A stretch of 64,000 nucleotides of DNA. Source: Azospirillum oleiclasticum. GTDB taxonomy: Bacteria; Pseudomonadota; Alphaproteobacteria; Azospirillales; Azospirillaceae. The DNA lies in NCBI RefSeq assembly GCF_013423485.1, contig NZ_JABFFR010000023.1, forward strand, positions 186,001 to 250,000, read 5' to 3'. How positions within the stretch are numbered: position 1 is the first letter of the stretch; each line of letters starts with the position of its first letter. The notes below the pieces were generated by a model that saw only the letters and a program-made list of their open reading frames with translations, was not told the origin of the DNA and searched no databases. Shown here in pieces: positions 41,409-50,315 of this stretch. Both the position numbers and the translations under genes were made by a program.

Positions 41409-42086
41409 ATGCTAGGATTCGACTCGGCGCCGGTCCGGCGCCTGCCGACTGCCCGACTGGACATGTTGCTGGATACCCGACCGGTTTCCGCCGATACCGC
41501 CGCCGTCGAACCCTCCCCCGCCCCGCCGCCCGTGTGGGCCGCAGACATCACGGTCACCCCCGGTGCGGAGCTGTGGGTGTTCGGCTACGGGTCGCTGATG
41601 TGGAATCCCGGCTTCCCGCATCTGGAGCGGCAGCCGGCGGTGCTCAAGGGCTATCACCGGCATTTCTGCGTCACCTCCTACCGCTACCGCGGCACGCCGG
41701 ACAATCCGGGGCTTGTGCTGGGGCTCGACCGCGGCGGCACCTGCCGCGGCATCGCCTTCCGGGTGGCGGCGGACGATGTGCCGGCGACGCTGGATTATCT
41801 GTGGGAGCGGGAGATGAGCACCCGCGTCTACCGGCCGAAGCGGCTGCCGGTGCGGCTGCCCTGCGGCCGGTCGGTCACCGCCTGCACCTTCGTGGTGGAC
41901 CGCGCCCACGGGCAGTATTGCGGCTTTCTGGACGAAGAGGCGGCGGCCCGGCGCATCGCCGGCTGCTGCGGCGATCGCGGGCCGAACCTGGAGTATCTCG
42001 TCAACACAGTGGAGCATCTGGAGGCGCTGGGCATCCGCGACGCCCGGCTGATCCGGCTGCTCGACGCGGCCCGCCGCGGGGTGTGA
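41409..42086 (+). CDS. ChaC-type gamma-glutamylcyclotransferase, copy 2
   Basis: About 225 residues. The loop is WVFGYGSLMWNPGFP, followed by YHRHFCVTSYRYRGTPDNPGLVLGLDRGG (key part RGTPDNPGLVLGLDRGG), CRGIAFRVA and the catalytic Glu in DYLWEREMSTRVY; the C-terminal part has NLEYLVNTVEHLEALGIRDARL. Predicted to cleave glutathione. The N-terminus is uncertain: in-frame ATGs at 41400, 41409 and 41463 all lack strong ribosome sites, and the conserved domain begins about 55 codons in. It is convergent with the dctMQP genes, 22 bp apart. Confidence 0.87.
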   Translation: MLGFDSAPVRRLPTARLDMLLDTRPVSADTAAVEPSPAPPPVWAADITVTPGAELWVFGYGSLMWNPGFPHLERQPAVLKGYHRHFCVTSYRYRGTPDNPGLVLGLDRGGTCRGIAFRVAADDVPATLDYLWEREMSTRVYRPKRLPVRLPCGRSVTACTFVVDRAHGQYCGFLDEEAAARRIAGCCGDRGPNLEYLVNTVEHLEALGIRDARLIRLLDAARRGV

Positions 42087-42108
42087 CCCCCGCGGGCGGG
42101 CCGGGACC

Positions 42109-43407
42109 TCACATCATCCCCAGCATCCGCGGCAGCCACAGCGAGATGATGGGCACGTAGGTGATCAGCACCAGGAAGGCCAGCATGGTCAGCAGCCAGG
42201 GCATGACCGCCACGGTCAGCTCGGTGATGCCCATCTTGGTGATGCCGCTGGCGACGTAGAGGTTCAGGCCGACCGGCGGGTGGCACATGCCCACCTCCAT
42301 GTTGACCACCATCATGATGCCGAAATGCACGGGGTCGATGCCCAGCCGCACCGCCACCGGGAACAGGATCGGCGCCATGATCAGCACGATGGACGACGGC
42401 TCCATGAAGTTGCCGGCCATCAGCAGCAGGATGTTGGTCACCAGCAGGAAGGCGACGACCCCCAGCCCCTGCCCGACGATCCAGTCGGCGATCGCCTGCG
42501 GGATGTTCTCCGAGGTCAGCAGGAAGGAGAACAGCACCGCGTTGGTGATGATGTAGAGCAGCATCGCCGACATGTTGGCCGACGACAGCAGCACCTTGGG
42601 CACCCCGCGCAGCGGCATGTCGCGATAGACGAAGACGGCGATGATGAAGGCGTAGACCGCGCTCATCGCCGCGGCTTCCGTCGGCGTGAACATGCCCGAA
42701 TAGATGCCGCCGATGACGATGATGATCAGCGCCAGACCCCAACCGGCCTCGCGGAAGGCCTTCCAGCGTTCGGCGAAGCTCGCCTTCGGCATGCGCGGGT
42801 AGCCGTTCTTCCAGGCGCGGTACCAGGTGGTCACGCCCAGGAGCGTCGCCAGGATCAGGCCGGGGATGACGCCGGCCATGAAGAGCTGGCCGACCGAGGC
42901 GGAGTTGGCGCTGCCGCTGGTCGCCACCGCGTACATCACCATCACGATGGACGGCGGGATCAGGATGCCCAGTGCACCGGAGGTGGTGATGACGCCGGCC
43001 CCGAACTGGCGCGGGAAGCCCTGCTTCACCATGGCCGGCAGCACGATGGAGCCGATGGCGACCACTGTCGCCGGGCTGGAGCCCGACACCGCGGCGAACA
43101 GCGCGCAGCCCATCACGCCCGCCAGACCCAGACCGCCGTGCCAGTGCCCGACCATCGAGGTGGCGAAGTTGATCATGCGCCGGGCGACGCCGCCATGCGT
43201 CAGGAAGTTGCCGGCCAGGATGAAGAACGGGATCGCCATGATCTCGAACTTCTCGATGCCGGTGAACAGCTTCAGCGCCACCGCCTCGATCGGCACTTCG
43301 GTCATGGTGAACAGGAAGGTCAGCACGGTCAGGCCGAGCGAGATGGAGATCGGCATGCCCGTCAGCATCAGGGCCAGCAGAATGCCGAAGATGATGGCGG
43401 CGCTCAT
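42109..43407 (-). CDS. dctM: C4-dicarboxylate TRAP transporter large permease DctM
   Basis: 432 residues with about twelve membrane helices. Family segments include GMPISISLGLTVLTFLF, FEIMAIPFFILAGNFLTHGG, GSSPATVVAIGSIVLPAMVKQGF (key part GSSPATVVAIGSI) and MEVGMCHPPVGLNLYVASGI. It is the ion-coupled translocation subunit for substrates delivered by DctP. Its ATG overlaps the stop of dctQ by four bases. Confidence 0.95.
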   Translation of the reverse strand: MSAAIIFGILLALMLTGMPISISLGLTVLTFLFTMTEVPIEAVALKLFTGIEKFEIMAIPFFILAGNFLTHGGVARRMINFATSMVGHWHGGLGLAGVMGCALFAAVSGSSPATVVAIGSIVLPAMVKQGFPRQFGAGVITTSGALGILIPPSIVMVMYAVATSGSANSASVGQLFMAGVIPGLILATLLGVTTWYRAWKNGYPRMPKASFAERWKAFREAGWGLALIIIVIGGIYSGMFTPTEAAAMSAVYAFIIAVFVYRDMPLRGVPKVLLSSANMSAMLLYIITNAVLFSFLLTSENIPQAIADWIVGQGLGVVAFLLVTNILLLMAGNFMEPSSIVLIMAPILFPVAVRLGIDPVHFGIMMVVNMEVGMCHPPVGLNLYVASGITKMGITELTVAVMPWLLTMLAFLVLITYVPIISLWLPRMLGMM

Positions 43408-44066
43408 CGGTCGTCCTCCCGGCGCTGGGGCTTCTGGCCCTCATGGTGCGCGATGTCCTTGGGGTGCAGGTTGTCGTCCATCTCGAACCAGTTGACGTCC
43501 TGCCCGGCGCGCTGCGGATCGCTGGTGTCCTCCTCCAGCCCCTCGACATGGCCATGGTCGTGGTGCGGCAGCTCGCCGGTGCGGGAGAAGGCCCAGGCGA
43601 CCTGCAGGAAGCGGAAGCACATCAGGTAGGAGCCGACGGGGATCGCCAGATAGATCATCCACATCGGCCATTCCAGGTCGGCCGAGGTCTGTTCGGTGTG
43701 GCTCATCTCGTAGACGAAGGTGGCGCCCAGCGTGCCGACGATGGCGGTGAACAGCGCGCCCGCCAGCAGCCCGAGGATGATGAACTTGCCGCGCACCGGG
43801 GTGGACATGCGGTTGATCAGCACGTCGACGCCGACATGGATGCCGGTGCGCACGCCATAGGCGGCGCCGAACTTCGCCATCCAGACGAACATGTAGATGC
43901 AGAGTTCCTGCGCCCAGGCGAGGTTCCAGTGGATGACGTAGTCCTGGACGACGGGGACGCCGGCCAGATAGCGGTGGACGACGGCGACGAAGATCACGGT
44001 CGTCGCCGCGGCCATGAGGAAGGCGATCAGCACCTCCTCCAGCCGGTCGAGAAGCTTGAGCAGCAT
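43404..44066 (-). CDS. dctQ: C4-dicarboxylate TRAP transporter small permease DctQ
   Basis: 220 residues with four membrane helices; the pattern WAQELCIYMFVWMAKFGAAYGVRTGIHVGVD (key part VWMAKFGAAYGVRTGIHVGVD) is typical of DctQ. A cytoplasmic His/Asp/Glu-rich tail of about 55 residues follows the last helix and is not part of the conserved domain. The gene lies between dctP and dctM, with a hairpin in the dctP-dctQ gap. Confidence 0.94.
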   Translation of the reverse strand: MLLKLLDRLEEVLIAFLMAAATTVIFVAVVHRYLAGVPVVQDYVIHWNLAWAQELCIYMFVWMAKFGAAYGVRTGIHVGVDVLINRMSTPVRGKFIILGLLAGALFTAIVGTLGATFVYEMSHTEQTSADLEWPMWMIYLAIPVGSYLMCFRFLQVAWAFSRTGELPHHDHGHVEGLEEDTSDPQRAGQDVNWFEMDDNLHPKDIAHHEGQKPQRREDDR

Positions 44067-44104
44067 GGTCGCTCCGCGGATGAGCGGTCGTCCGGGCAAG
44101 GAAA

Positions 44105-44135
44105 AGGCGCCCGCGCCTCGGGGGTGCGGGCGCCT
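44105..44135 (-). terminator. Stem-loop between dctP and dctQ
   Basis: Perfect 10-bp stem AGGCGCCCGC / GCGGGCGCCT with an 11-base loop, in the 102-bp dctP-dctQ gap. Its place suggests partial termination or protection of the dctP mRNA, giving an excess of binding protein. Confidence 0.65.
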
Positions 44136-44168
44136 GTCTCGTCGCCGGATGACCGGGTCGGACGGGGA

Positions 44169-45173
44169 TTACATCTTGGAGGCGGCGGCGCCTTCCTTCT
44201 CGAACGTCTCGATCAGGTCCTTGCCGACACGGCTGGCCATGTCCTCGCGCACCGGCGCCAGGGCCTTGATCCAGGCGGCACGCTCCTCGTTGGTCAGCGT
44301 GTGGAACTCGGTCTTGCCCGACTTCTTCATGGCGTCGAGCGAGGCGTCGTTCTCGGCCTGGGCGATGTCGTTGGCGTAGACGGTCGCGTCCTTCATGGCG
44401 CCTTCGAGCTGGGTGCGGATGTCGGCCGGCAGCCCGTCCCAGAAGCGCTTGTTGACGATGACCGCGTAGCCCAGATAGCCGTGGTTCGACAGCGTGGCGT
44501 GCTTCTGCACCTCATGCATCTTCTGGGTGTACATGTTCGACGGCGGGTTCTCGGTGCCGTCCACCACGCCGGTCTGCAGCGCCTGGTACACCTCGGAGAA
44601 GGCCATCACCTGCGGCAGGGCGCCCAGCGCGCGCATCTGCGCGTCCAGCACCTTGGACGACTGGATGCGCATCTTCAGGCCCTTGAAGTCGGCCGGGGTC
44701 TTGAGCGGCCGGTTGGCGCTCATGATCTTGAAGCCGTTGTCCCAATAGGCCAGCCCGGTGATGCCCTTGGAGCCCAGCTTGTCCAGCAGGCTCTTGCCGA
44801 CCGGTCCCTCCGTGACCTTGCGCAGGGCTTCCTTGCTGGGGAGGATGAAGGGCAGATCGAAGACCTCGAACTCCTTCACGCCCAGCGGGCCGAACTTGGC
44901 GAGCGACGGGGCCAGCATCTGCACGGCGCCGAGCTGCAGGGCCTCCAGCTCCTCCTTGTCCTTGTAGAGCTGGCTGTTGGGGTAGACCTGGACCTGCACC
45001 TTGCCGCCGGTGCGCTGCTCGGCCAGTTCCTTGAACTTCTCGGCCCCTTTGCCCTTGGGAGTCTCGGGCGCCACCACGTGGCTGAACTTGATGACGATGG
45101 GGCTCTGGGCGAGCGCCGGGGCGCTGATCAGGCAGCCGAGGGCGACGGCGCCGAGGAGCGAGGCGAGCTTCAT
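44169..45173 (-). CDS. dctP: C4-dicarboxylate TRAP periplasmic binding protein DctP
   Basis: 334 residues with signal peptide (LLGAVALGCLISAPALAQ). TRAP-DctP domain with IKFSHVVAPETPKGKGAEKF, PNSQLYKDKEELEALQLG, and the ligand-carboxylate Arg region LKMRIQSSKVLDAQ followed by FSEVYQALQTGVVDGTENPP, the family signature. Close to the malate/succinate/fumarate-binding DctP of Rhodobacter. AGGAGG lies about ten bases before the ATG. It is the first gene of dctPQM and diverges from dctSR, whose products control this transporter in Rhodobacter capsulatus. Confidence 0.95.
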   Translation of the reverse strand: MKLASLLGAVALGCLISAPALAQSPIVIKFSHVVAPETPKGKGAEKFKELAEQRTGGKVQVQVYPNSQLYKDKEELEALQLGAVQMLAPSLAKFGPLGVKEFEVFDLPFILPSKEALRKVTEGPVGKSLLDKLGSKGITGLAYWDNGFKIMSANRPLKTPADFKGLKMRIQSSKVLDAQMRALGALPQVMAFSEVYQALQTGVVDGTENPPSNMYTQKMHEVQKHATLSNHGYLGYAVIVNKRFWDGLPADIRTQLEGAMKDATVYANDIAQAENDASLDAMKKSGKTEFHTLTNEERAAWIKALAPVREDMASRVGKDLIETFEKEGAAASKM

Positions 45174-45305
45174 GGGTATCTTTCCTCCTGTGGGGTTCTT
45201 GGCCGGTAGGGCTGGGCGTATTGTTCATAAGTTGCGTCGGAATTGCTATTGTGGAAATCCGAAACCGTTGCCCGGCACCTGTTGCAACCGGAGCGTCCGA
45301 CAATC

Positions 45306-47318
45306 GTGTCCAGCGTCACCCGTTCCGCCCGAGCCGCCCCGGCCCCGCACCGCCGGATGGACCATCGCGGCGCCGTCCAGGCGGCCCCCATCGTGGCCAT
45401 GGTGCTGGTGGTGGTGCTGCTCGGGGTCTTCCTGTGGATGCTCCAGCACAACGAGCGGCAGGAGGAGGACAACGCCCTCATCAAGAACGTGCTGTGGGTG
45501 GAGCAGAACCTGCATTTCCAGCTCGCGTCGGACGAGGAGAAGCTGCGCTACATGGCGGAGGCGCTGGGCCGTCGCGAGCTGGCCCCGACGGAGGCGCTGC
45601 CGCAGTTCAGCCATTTCCTGCGCACCGATTCGGCCATCCAGCGGCTGCTGTGGTTCGACGCCGAACGCCGCCTGACGGCCGCGATGCCGCCGGCCGGGCC
45701 CGATGTGCCGCTGGACGACGCGCTGGGGCCGAGCCACCGCGGCGACGCTTTCCTGATCGCGCGGTCGGGCGGCCGGGCGGTCTACACCGCGGCCTACACG
45801 CTGCCCGACGGGGATGCCGGCTTCGACCTGCTGATCCCGGTCTTCGGGCCGCAGGGGTTCGACGGGGTGCTGGTGGCGGTCTTCTCCATCGGCGCCATCC
45901 TCACCCACCACGTGCCGTGGTGGTTCACCGAGCATTACCAGGTCCAGGTGATCGACGCGCGCGGCACCGTGCTCGGCGCCAAGTCGCACGTGCCGATGCC
46001 GGAGGAGGGGCGCACCCACACCATCCCCTTCGAGCCGCCGGGCCACGGGCTGGCGCTGGTGGTGGGCGTGCACCGGACGGAGAACAACGTCGCCCGCAAT
46101 GTCCTGCTCGCCGCCATCTTCGCGCTGACCGCGTCGGCGCTGTGGAGCCTGTGGGCGGTGCGCCGACACATCCGGCGCCGTGTCCGGGCGGAGGAGGCGC
46201 TGCGCGCCGAGCACGCCTTCCGCAAGGCGATGGAGGACAGCCTGACCGTGGGCATGCGCGCCCGCGACCTGGAGGGGCGCGTCACCTACGTGAACCCGGC
46301 CTTCTGCCGCATGGTCGGCTGGCCGGCGGAGGAGCTGGTGGGCGCCGGCCCCGCCATGCCCTATTGGGTGCCGGAGGAGATGGAGAAGACGCGCGAGGCG
46401 TTCCACGCGGTGATGGCCGGGCGGGCGCCGCTCGACGGCTTCGAGCTGCGTTTCCGCCGGCGCAACGGGGAACGCTTCGACGCCCTGATCTACGAGGCGC
46501 CGCTGATCGACGCCGACGGGCGGCACACGGGCTGGATGGGCTCCATCGTCGACATCACCGAGCGCAAGCGCGCCGACGAGCTGGCCCGCCAGCAGCAGGA
46601 GCGTTTGCAGCAGACCGCGCGCCTGATCACCATGGGCGAGATGGCCTCCACCCTGGCGCACGAGCTGAACCAGCCGCTGTCGGCCATCGCCAGCTACGCC
46701 ACCGGCTGCCTGAACCGGCTGAAGGGCGGGGACGGCAGCGCCGCCGAGCTGGTCCCGGCGCTGGAGAAGCTGGCGCGGCAGGCCATGCGGGCCGGCCAGA
46801 TCATCCGCCGCGTGCATGATTTCGTGCGCAAGCGCGATCCCAACGTCAGCCCCGTCGCCCTGGACCAGGTGGTGGAGGATTGCGTCGCGCTGTTCGGCCC
46901 CGACGCCCGCAAGCACGGCGTGCGCATCGAGGTGGATGTGGAGACGGCGCTTCCCGAGGCGCTGGCCGACCGCATCCTGGTGCAGCAGGTGCTGCTCAAC
47001 CTGATGCGCAACGCCTGCGAGGCGATGGCCGCCACCCCGCGGGAGGCGCGCAGCCTGGAGCTGACGGTGCGGCGGGAGGACGGCATGCTGCGCACCCGCA
47101 TCGCCGACCATGGCTGCGGCATCGCGCCGGAGGTGCAGGAGCGTCTCTTCTCCCCCTTCTTCACCACCAAGACCGAGGGCATGGGCATGGGGCTGAACAT
47201 CTGCCGGTCGATCATCGAGCACCATCGCGGCCGGCTGTGGTTCGAACCGGGACCCGAAGGCGGCGCCGCCTTCGTCTTCACGCTGCCGCTCGCCGGGGCG
47301 GAGGCCGCGGCGGCATGA
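45306..47318 (+). CDS. dctS: C4-dicarboxylate sensor histidine kinase DctS
   Basis: 670 residues from GTG 45306 (start uncertain; an ATG at 45357 is possible). Membrane helices at about 28-46 and 265-285 enclose a periplasmic sensor domain. Then a PAS domain (GRVTYVNPAFCRMVGWPAEELVG, key part VNPAFCRMVGW) with PAC, a HisKA helix MGEMASTLAHELNQPLSAIAS with phosphosite His452, and a HATPase with NLMRNACEAM, IADHGCGI and KTEGMGMGLNICRSI. It matches DctS of R. capsulatus in architecture and in its position divergent from dctPQM. Overlaps dctR by four bases. Senses external C4-dicarboxylates (inference from family). Confidence 0.9.
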   Translation: MSSVTRSARAAPAPHRRMDHRGAVQAAPIVAMVLVVVLLGVFLWMLQHNERQEEDNALIKNVLWVEQNLHFQLASDEEKLRYMAEALGRRELAPTEALPQFSHFLRTDSAIQRLLWFDAERRLTAAMPPAGPDVPLDDALGPSHRGDAFLIARSGGRAVYTAAYTLPDGDAGFDLLIPVFGPQGFDGVLVAVFSIGAILTHHVPWWFTEHYQVQVIDARGTVLGAKSHVPMPEEGRTHTIPFEPPGHGLALVVGVHRTENNVARNVLLAAIFALTASALWSLWAVRRHIRRRVRAEEALRAEHAFRKAMEDSLTVGMRARDLEGRVTYVNPAFCRMVGWPAEELVGAGPAMPYWVPEEMEKTREAFHAVMAGRAPLDGFELRFRRRNGERFDALIYEAPLIDADGRHTGWMGSIVDITERKRADELARQQQERLQQTARLITMGEMASTLAHELNQPLSAIASYATGCLNRLKGGDGSAAELVPALEKLARQAMRAGQIIRRVHDFVRKRDPNVSPVALDQVVEDCVALFGPDARKHGVRIEVDVETALPEALADRILVQQVLLNLMRNACEAMAATPREARSLELTVRREDGMLRTRIADHGCGIAPEVQERLFSPFFTTKTEGMGMGLNICRSIIEHHRGRLWFEPGPEGGAAFVFTLPLAGAEAAAA

Positions 47319-47914
47319 CCGGGCGCGTCCACATCATCGACGACGACGAGGCGATCCGCGACGCGCTGACCTGGCTGTTCCAGTCGCGCGACGTGCCCTG
47401 CGACTGCTGGGAGTCGGCGGAGAGCTTCCTGGCCGCCTACAGCCCGGCCATGACCGGCTGCCTGCTGCTCGACATCCGCATGGAGGCGATGAGCGGGCTG
47501 GAGCTGTTCGAGCGGCTGAGGGAGCTGGGCTGCCGCATGCCGGCCATCTTCCTGACCGGCCATGGCGACGTGCCCGTGGCGGTGACCGCGCTGAAGAAGG
47601 GTGCCCGCGATTTCGTGGAGAAGCCCTTCAACGACAACGAGCTGGTCGACCGGGTGATCGAGGCGCTGGCCGTCGATGCCGATCAGCGCGCGCGGGAGGC
47701 CGGGCAGGCCCACGTCGCCACCCGCCTCGCCACCCTGACCGCGCGCGAGCGGCAGGTGATGGAGCTCGTTGTCGCCGGCACCCTCAACAAGGTGATCGCC
47801 GACCAGCTCGGCGTCAGCATGCGCACGGTGGAGGTCCACCGCTCCCATGTCTTCGAGAAGATGGGCGTGAAGACCGCGGTGGAGCTGGCGCGGCTGCTGT
47901 CTGGGGCGGGGTAG
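47315..47914 (+). CDS. dctR: C4-dicarboxylate response regulator DctR (FixJ type)
   Basis: 199 residues. Receiver domain with acidic pocket IIDDDEAIRDAL, phospho-acceptor Asp53 in LLLDIRMEAMSG, Thr in FLTGHGDVPV and Lys in DFVEKPF; then a LuxR-type HTH (LTARERQVMELVVAGTLNKVIADQLGVSMRTVEVHRSHVFEKMGV, key part GVSMRTVEVHRS). FixJ/DctR-type transcription factor, likely activating dctPQM when phosphorylated by DctS. ATG overlaps the stop of dctS. Confidence 0.93.
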   Translation: MTGRVHIIDDDEAIRDALTWLFQSRDVPCDCWESAESFLAAYSPAMTGCLLLDIRMEAMSGLELFERLRELGCRMPAIFLTGHGDVPVAVTALKKGARDFVEKPFNDNELVDRVIEALAVDADQRAREAGQAHVATRLATLTARERQVMELVVAGTLNKVIADQLGVSMRTVEVHRSHVFEKMGVKTAVELARLLSGAG

Positions 47915-47924
47915 GGCCCCGCCG

Positions 47925-48161
47925 TCACGCCGTCAGCCACCGCGCGATGTCGTCCGTCTTGGGCAGCCCGCCGGCGTGCACGACCGTGCCGTCGATGACG
48001 ATGCCGGGGGTGGCGGCGATGCCATAGCCGGCGATGGCGGCGTAATCCGTCACCTTCTCCACATGGACCGGCACGCCCAGCCGCTCCGCTTCCGCCCGCA
48101 GCATCTCCGCGGTGGTCTGGCAGCGCTTGCAGCCGGGACCCAGTATCTTCACGTCCTTCAT
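47925..48161 (-). CDS. Small thioredoxin-like protein (redox-active disulfide protein 2 type)
   Basis: 78 residues forming a minimal thioredoxin/glutaredoxin fold: KILGPGCKRCQTTAEMLRAEAE with active-site Cys11 and Cys14, cis-Pro region GIAATPGIVIDGTVVHAGGLP. This TIGR00412-type protein is commonly encoded beside DUF318 permeases and ArsR regulators, as here (third gene of the operon, 16 bp after the permease). It may reduce or carry the transported metalloid; unproven. Confidence 0.9.
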   Translation of the reverse strand: MKDVKILGPGCKRCQTTAEMLRAEAERLGVPVHVEKVTDYAAIAGYGIAATPGIVIDGTVVHAGGLPKTDDIARWLTA

Positions 48162-48177
48162 GGTCCTACTCCTTCTT

Positions 48178-49254
48178 TCAGACGAACAGCGCGTTGAACA
48201 GGAAGCCGACGGCGAGGATGCCCAGCCCGACGACGCCGACGAACACGGCGAGCAGGCGCACCGTCAGCACCTTGCGCAGGATGATCATCTCGGGCAGCGA
48301 CAGGGCGGTGACGGCCATCATGAAGGCCAGCACCGTGCCCAGCGCGGCACCCTTGCCGATCAGCGCCTCGACCACGGGGATGATGCCCGCGGCGTTGGAA
48401 TACATGGGGATTCCCAGCAGGACCGCGGCCGGCACCGACCACCACGCGTCCCGCCCCATGATGGCGGCCAGCAGCTCCGCCGGCACATAGCCATGGATGA
48501 AGGCCCCCGCCGCGATGCCGGCGATGATCCACGCCCACACCCGGCCGACGATGTCGCGCACGGCGTCGATCCCCGCCCGGACACGGTCGGCCGCGGTGAC
48601 CTCCCCGACCGGCAGGACGGCGGTGCCGGCCCGCACGTCGCGCACCCACGCCTCCAGCCAGCCGTCCAGCTTCAGGCGGCCGATGATCCAGCCCGCGACC
48701 ACGGCGACGGCGAGCCCGAAGGCGAGGTAGGTGAACGCCACCCGCCAGCCGACCAGCGCGAAGAGCAGCCCGAGCGCCACCTCGTTCACCATCGGGGCCG
48801 CGATGAGGAAGGAGAAGGTCACCCCCAGCGGCACCCCGGCGGACACGAAGCCCACGAACAGCGGCACGGCGGAGCAGGAGCAGAAGGGGGTGACGACACC
48901 GAGCCCGGCCGCCGCGGCGTTGCCCAGCCCCTCCCGCCGCCCGGCGAGCAGCGCGCGCGTTCGCTCGGGCGAGAAGAAACTCCGGACCACGCCCATGGCG
49001 AACACCACCAGCACCAGCAGCAGCAGCACCTTGGGCGTGTCGTAGACGAAGAAGCGGACGGCCTCCTCCAGCCGGCTGCCATGCTCCAGCGGCAGCAGCG
49101 CCACGACCGCGTTGGAGAACGGCACGAGCTGCCCGTAAAGCAGGAACCACAGGGCGACGGCCGCGGCCGTGCCGGCGATCCAGGGCCAGGATGCCGGCCG
49201 GTCCGGATCGGGTTGCGGGCCGGGGGCCGTGATGGGGGAGATGCCGGTGGTCAT
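48178..49254 (-). CDS. DUF318/ArsP-like permease
   Basis: 358-residue permease with eight or so membrane helices. The conserved CxC motif is in VTPFCSCSAVPLFVGFVSAG (Cys125, Cys127), followed by GVTFSFLIAAPMVNEVAL; the second half carries YVPAELLAAIMGRDAWWSVP and GIPMYSNAAGIIPVVEAL. Relatives include ArsP, an efflux permease for trivalent organoarsenicals, but the same family has many members of unknown substrate. ArsR control and a thioredoxin partner make metalloid export likely. ATG overlaps the arsR stop by four bases. Confidence 0.88.
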   Translation of the reverse strand: MTTGISPITAPGPQPDPDRPASWPWIAGTAAAVALWFLLYGQLVPFSNAVVALLPLEHGSRLEEAVRFFVYDTPKVLLLLVLVVFAMGVVRSFFSPERTRALLAGRREGLGNAAAAGLGVVTPFCSCSAVPLFVGFVSAGVPLGVTFSFLIAAPMVNEVALGLLFALVGWRVAFTYLAFGLAVAVVAGWIIGRLKLDGWLEAWVRDVRAGTAVLPVGEVTAADRVRAGIDAVRDIVGRVWAWIIAGIAAGAFIHGYVPAELLAAIMGRDAWWSVPAAVLLGIPMYSNAAGIIPVVEALIGKGAALGTVLAFMMAVTALSLPEMIILRKVLTVRLLAVFVGVVGLGILAVGFLFNALFV

Positions 49255-49568
49255 GCCGCATCCTTTCGTGTTTCCGCCATCGCGGCCATGACGGCATCGA
49301 CGATGGCGGTCGTGGCGGCGCACAGCGCAGGGTTGCGGCGGTAGCGCACCCACTGGGCGTCACGCCGGTCGAGGACCAGGCCGATGCTCTTGAGGACGGC
49401 CATATGGCGCGACATCCGCGACTGGGATGCGCCCAGCCGCTCCATCATCTCGCACACGCAATGCTCCCGCCCGTCCCACAGAAGGCGCAGGGCGCCCAGG
49501 CGGGTGGGATCGGACAGTGCCGCCATCAGGGCGGTGACCGCGTCGGGAGGCAGGGGGCGGGATGTCAT
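49251..49568 (-). CDS. ArsR-family metalloregulator
   Basis: 105-residue winged-helix repressor. Core LSDPTRLGALRLLWDGREHCVCEMMERLGASQSRMSRHMAVLK (key parts DPTRLGALRLL, CVCEMMERLG, QSRMSRHMAVLK). The CVC pair (Cys37, Cys39) at the start of the recognition-domain helix is the classic ArsR As(III) site position. First gene of a three-gene operon with a permease and a thioredoxin-like protein; a palindrome just upstream is a likely operator, implying autorepression relieved by metalloid. Confidence 0.92.
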   Translation of the reverse strand: MTSRPLPPDAVTALMAALSDPTRLGALRLLWDGREHCVCEMMERLGASQSRMSRHMAVLKSIGLVLDRRDAQWVRYRRNPALCAATTAIVDAVMAAMAETRKDAA

Positions 49569-49582
49569 GCTTATTTCCGCTT

Positions 49583-49598
49583 ATGCGTCTGTGCGCAT
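49583..49598. promoter_or_regulatory. Candidate ArsR operator
   Basis: Inverted repeat ATGCG-N6-CGCAT, 15 bp upstream of the arsR start, in an AT-richer patch (TTATGCG...CGCATTA nearby). Position and dyad spacing suit an ArsR-type dimer. No binding data. Confidence 0.5.
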
Positions 49599-49664
49599 TA
49601 TTGGCCCGCAGGGCAACCCACGCAACGACCGTGGATCGGACAAAGCGTCGCGGGGCGTTGGCGC

Positions 49665-49973
49665 TCAGGCCGCCGCCCGCCGGGTCCGCCGTTCCACCTC
49701 CGCGATGCCATCCAGCAGCTCGTTCAGCGCGGCCATCGCCTGGTGGCGCATGGATGGCCAGGCGTCGCCGCTCGCCAGCCGGCAGTCCTCCAGCCGTGCC
49801 AAAGCCCGGTTGCGCAGGCCGCGCAGCCGGTCGAGCGTGCGTTCCAATTCGACGCGCCGTTCGGCCGGCTGGCGTTCGGCGTGCGAGCGCAGCGCCTCCA
49901 GCCGGCGGGTGGCGTCGAGCAGCCGCTCGTGGGAGCGGGCCGCGTGGCCGTCCCGTTCCGCAGGGGTGGTCAT
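49665..49973 (-). CDS. Small coiled-coil protein, unknown function
   Basis: 102 residues, mostly Arg, Ala, Glu and Leu, with strong heptad character (ERLLDATRRLEALRSHAERQ; RRVELERTLDRLRGLRNRAL). No signal peptide or membrane segment and no known domain. GGAGG lies six bases before the ATG at 49973, supporting the start over the longer open frame. It is transcribed toward the arsR operon; a perfect dyad (TTGTGC-GTT-GCACAA) lies at 50025-50039 in its promoter region. Confidence 0.72.
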   Translation of the reverse strand: MTTPAERDGHAARSHERLLDATRRLEALRSHAERQPAERRVELERTLDRLRGLRNRALARLEDCRLASGDAWPSMRHQAMAALNELLDGIAEVERRTRRAAA

Positions 49974-50315
49974 GGCGTTCCTCCCTCCATCCACAGGATA
50001 GACAGCCGCTGTGCCCGCAGATTTTTGTGCGTTGCACAATATGCTTCGGATTTTCGGAAAAAGAATGCGGCCGGGGGGCTTGCCCTTTCAGGCAAACGCC
50101 ACCCGGAAACCGAAGTCGGATCGTTTCTGTTTGCGCTTCCTCCGCGGCCTCTTGTTTTCATTGGGCTCGCTTTTTCTTTGTTCTTCGTGCTTTTTTTTGA
50201 AGTTTTGCCCCAGCCGTTGACGACGGTCAACCGCTTTCCATACCTATGATTTGGACAAGTTGTCGCACAAGGTTGGTAACACCACACAAAACAGCAACTC
50301 AGGGGAGAAAGGCGC
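49974..50315. other. AT-rich, pyrimidine-biased intergenic region
   Basis: 342 bp between divergent genes. It contains a perfect dyad TTGTGC-GTT-GCACAA (50025-50039), a very T-rich stretch at about 50145-50215 with an eight-T run, a second dyad GACAA-G-TTGTC at 50254-50264, and GGGGAG before the dehydrogenase start. Base composition is strikingly different from the flanks. No gene recognised. Confidence 0.5.
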
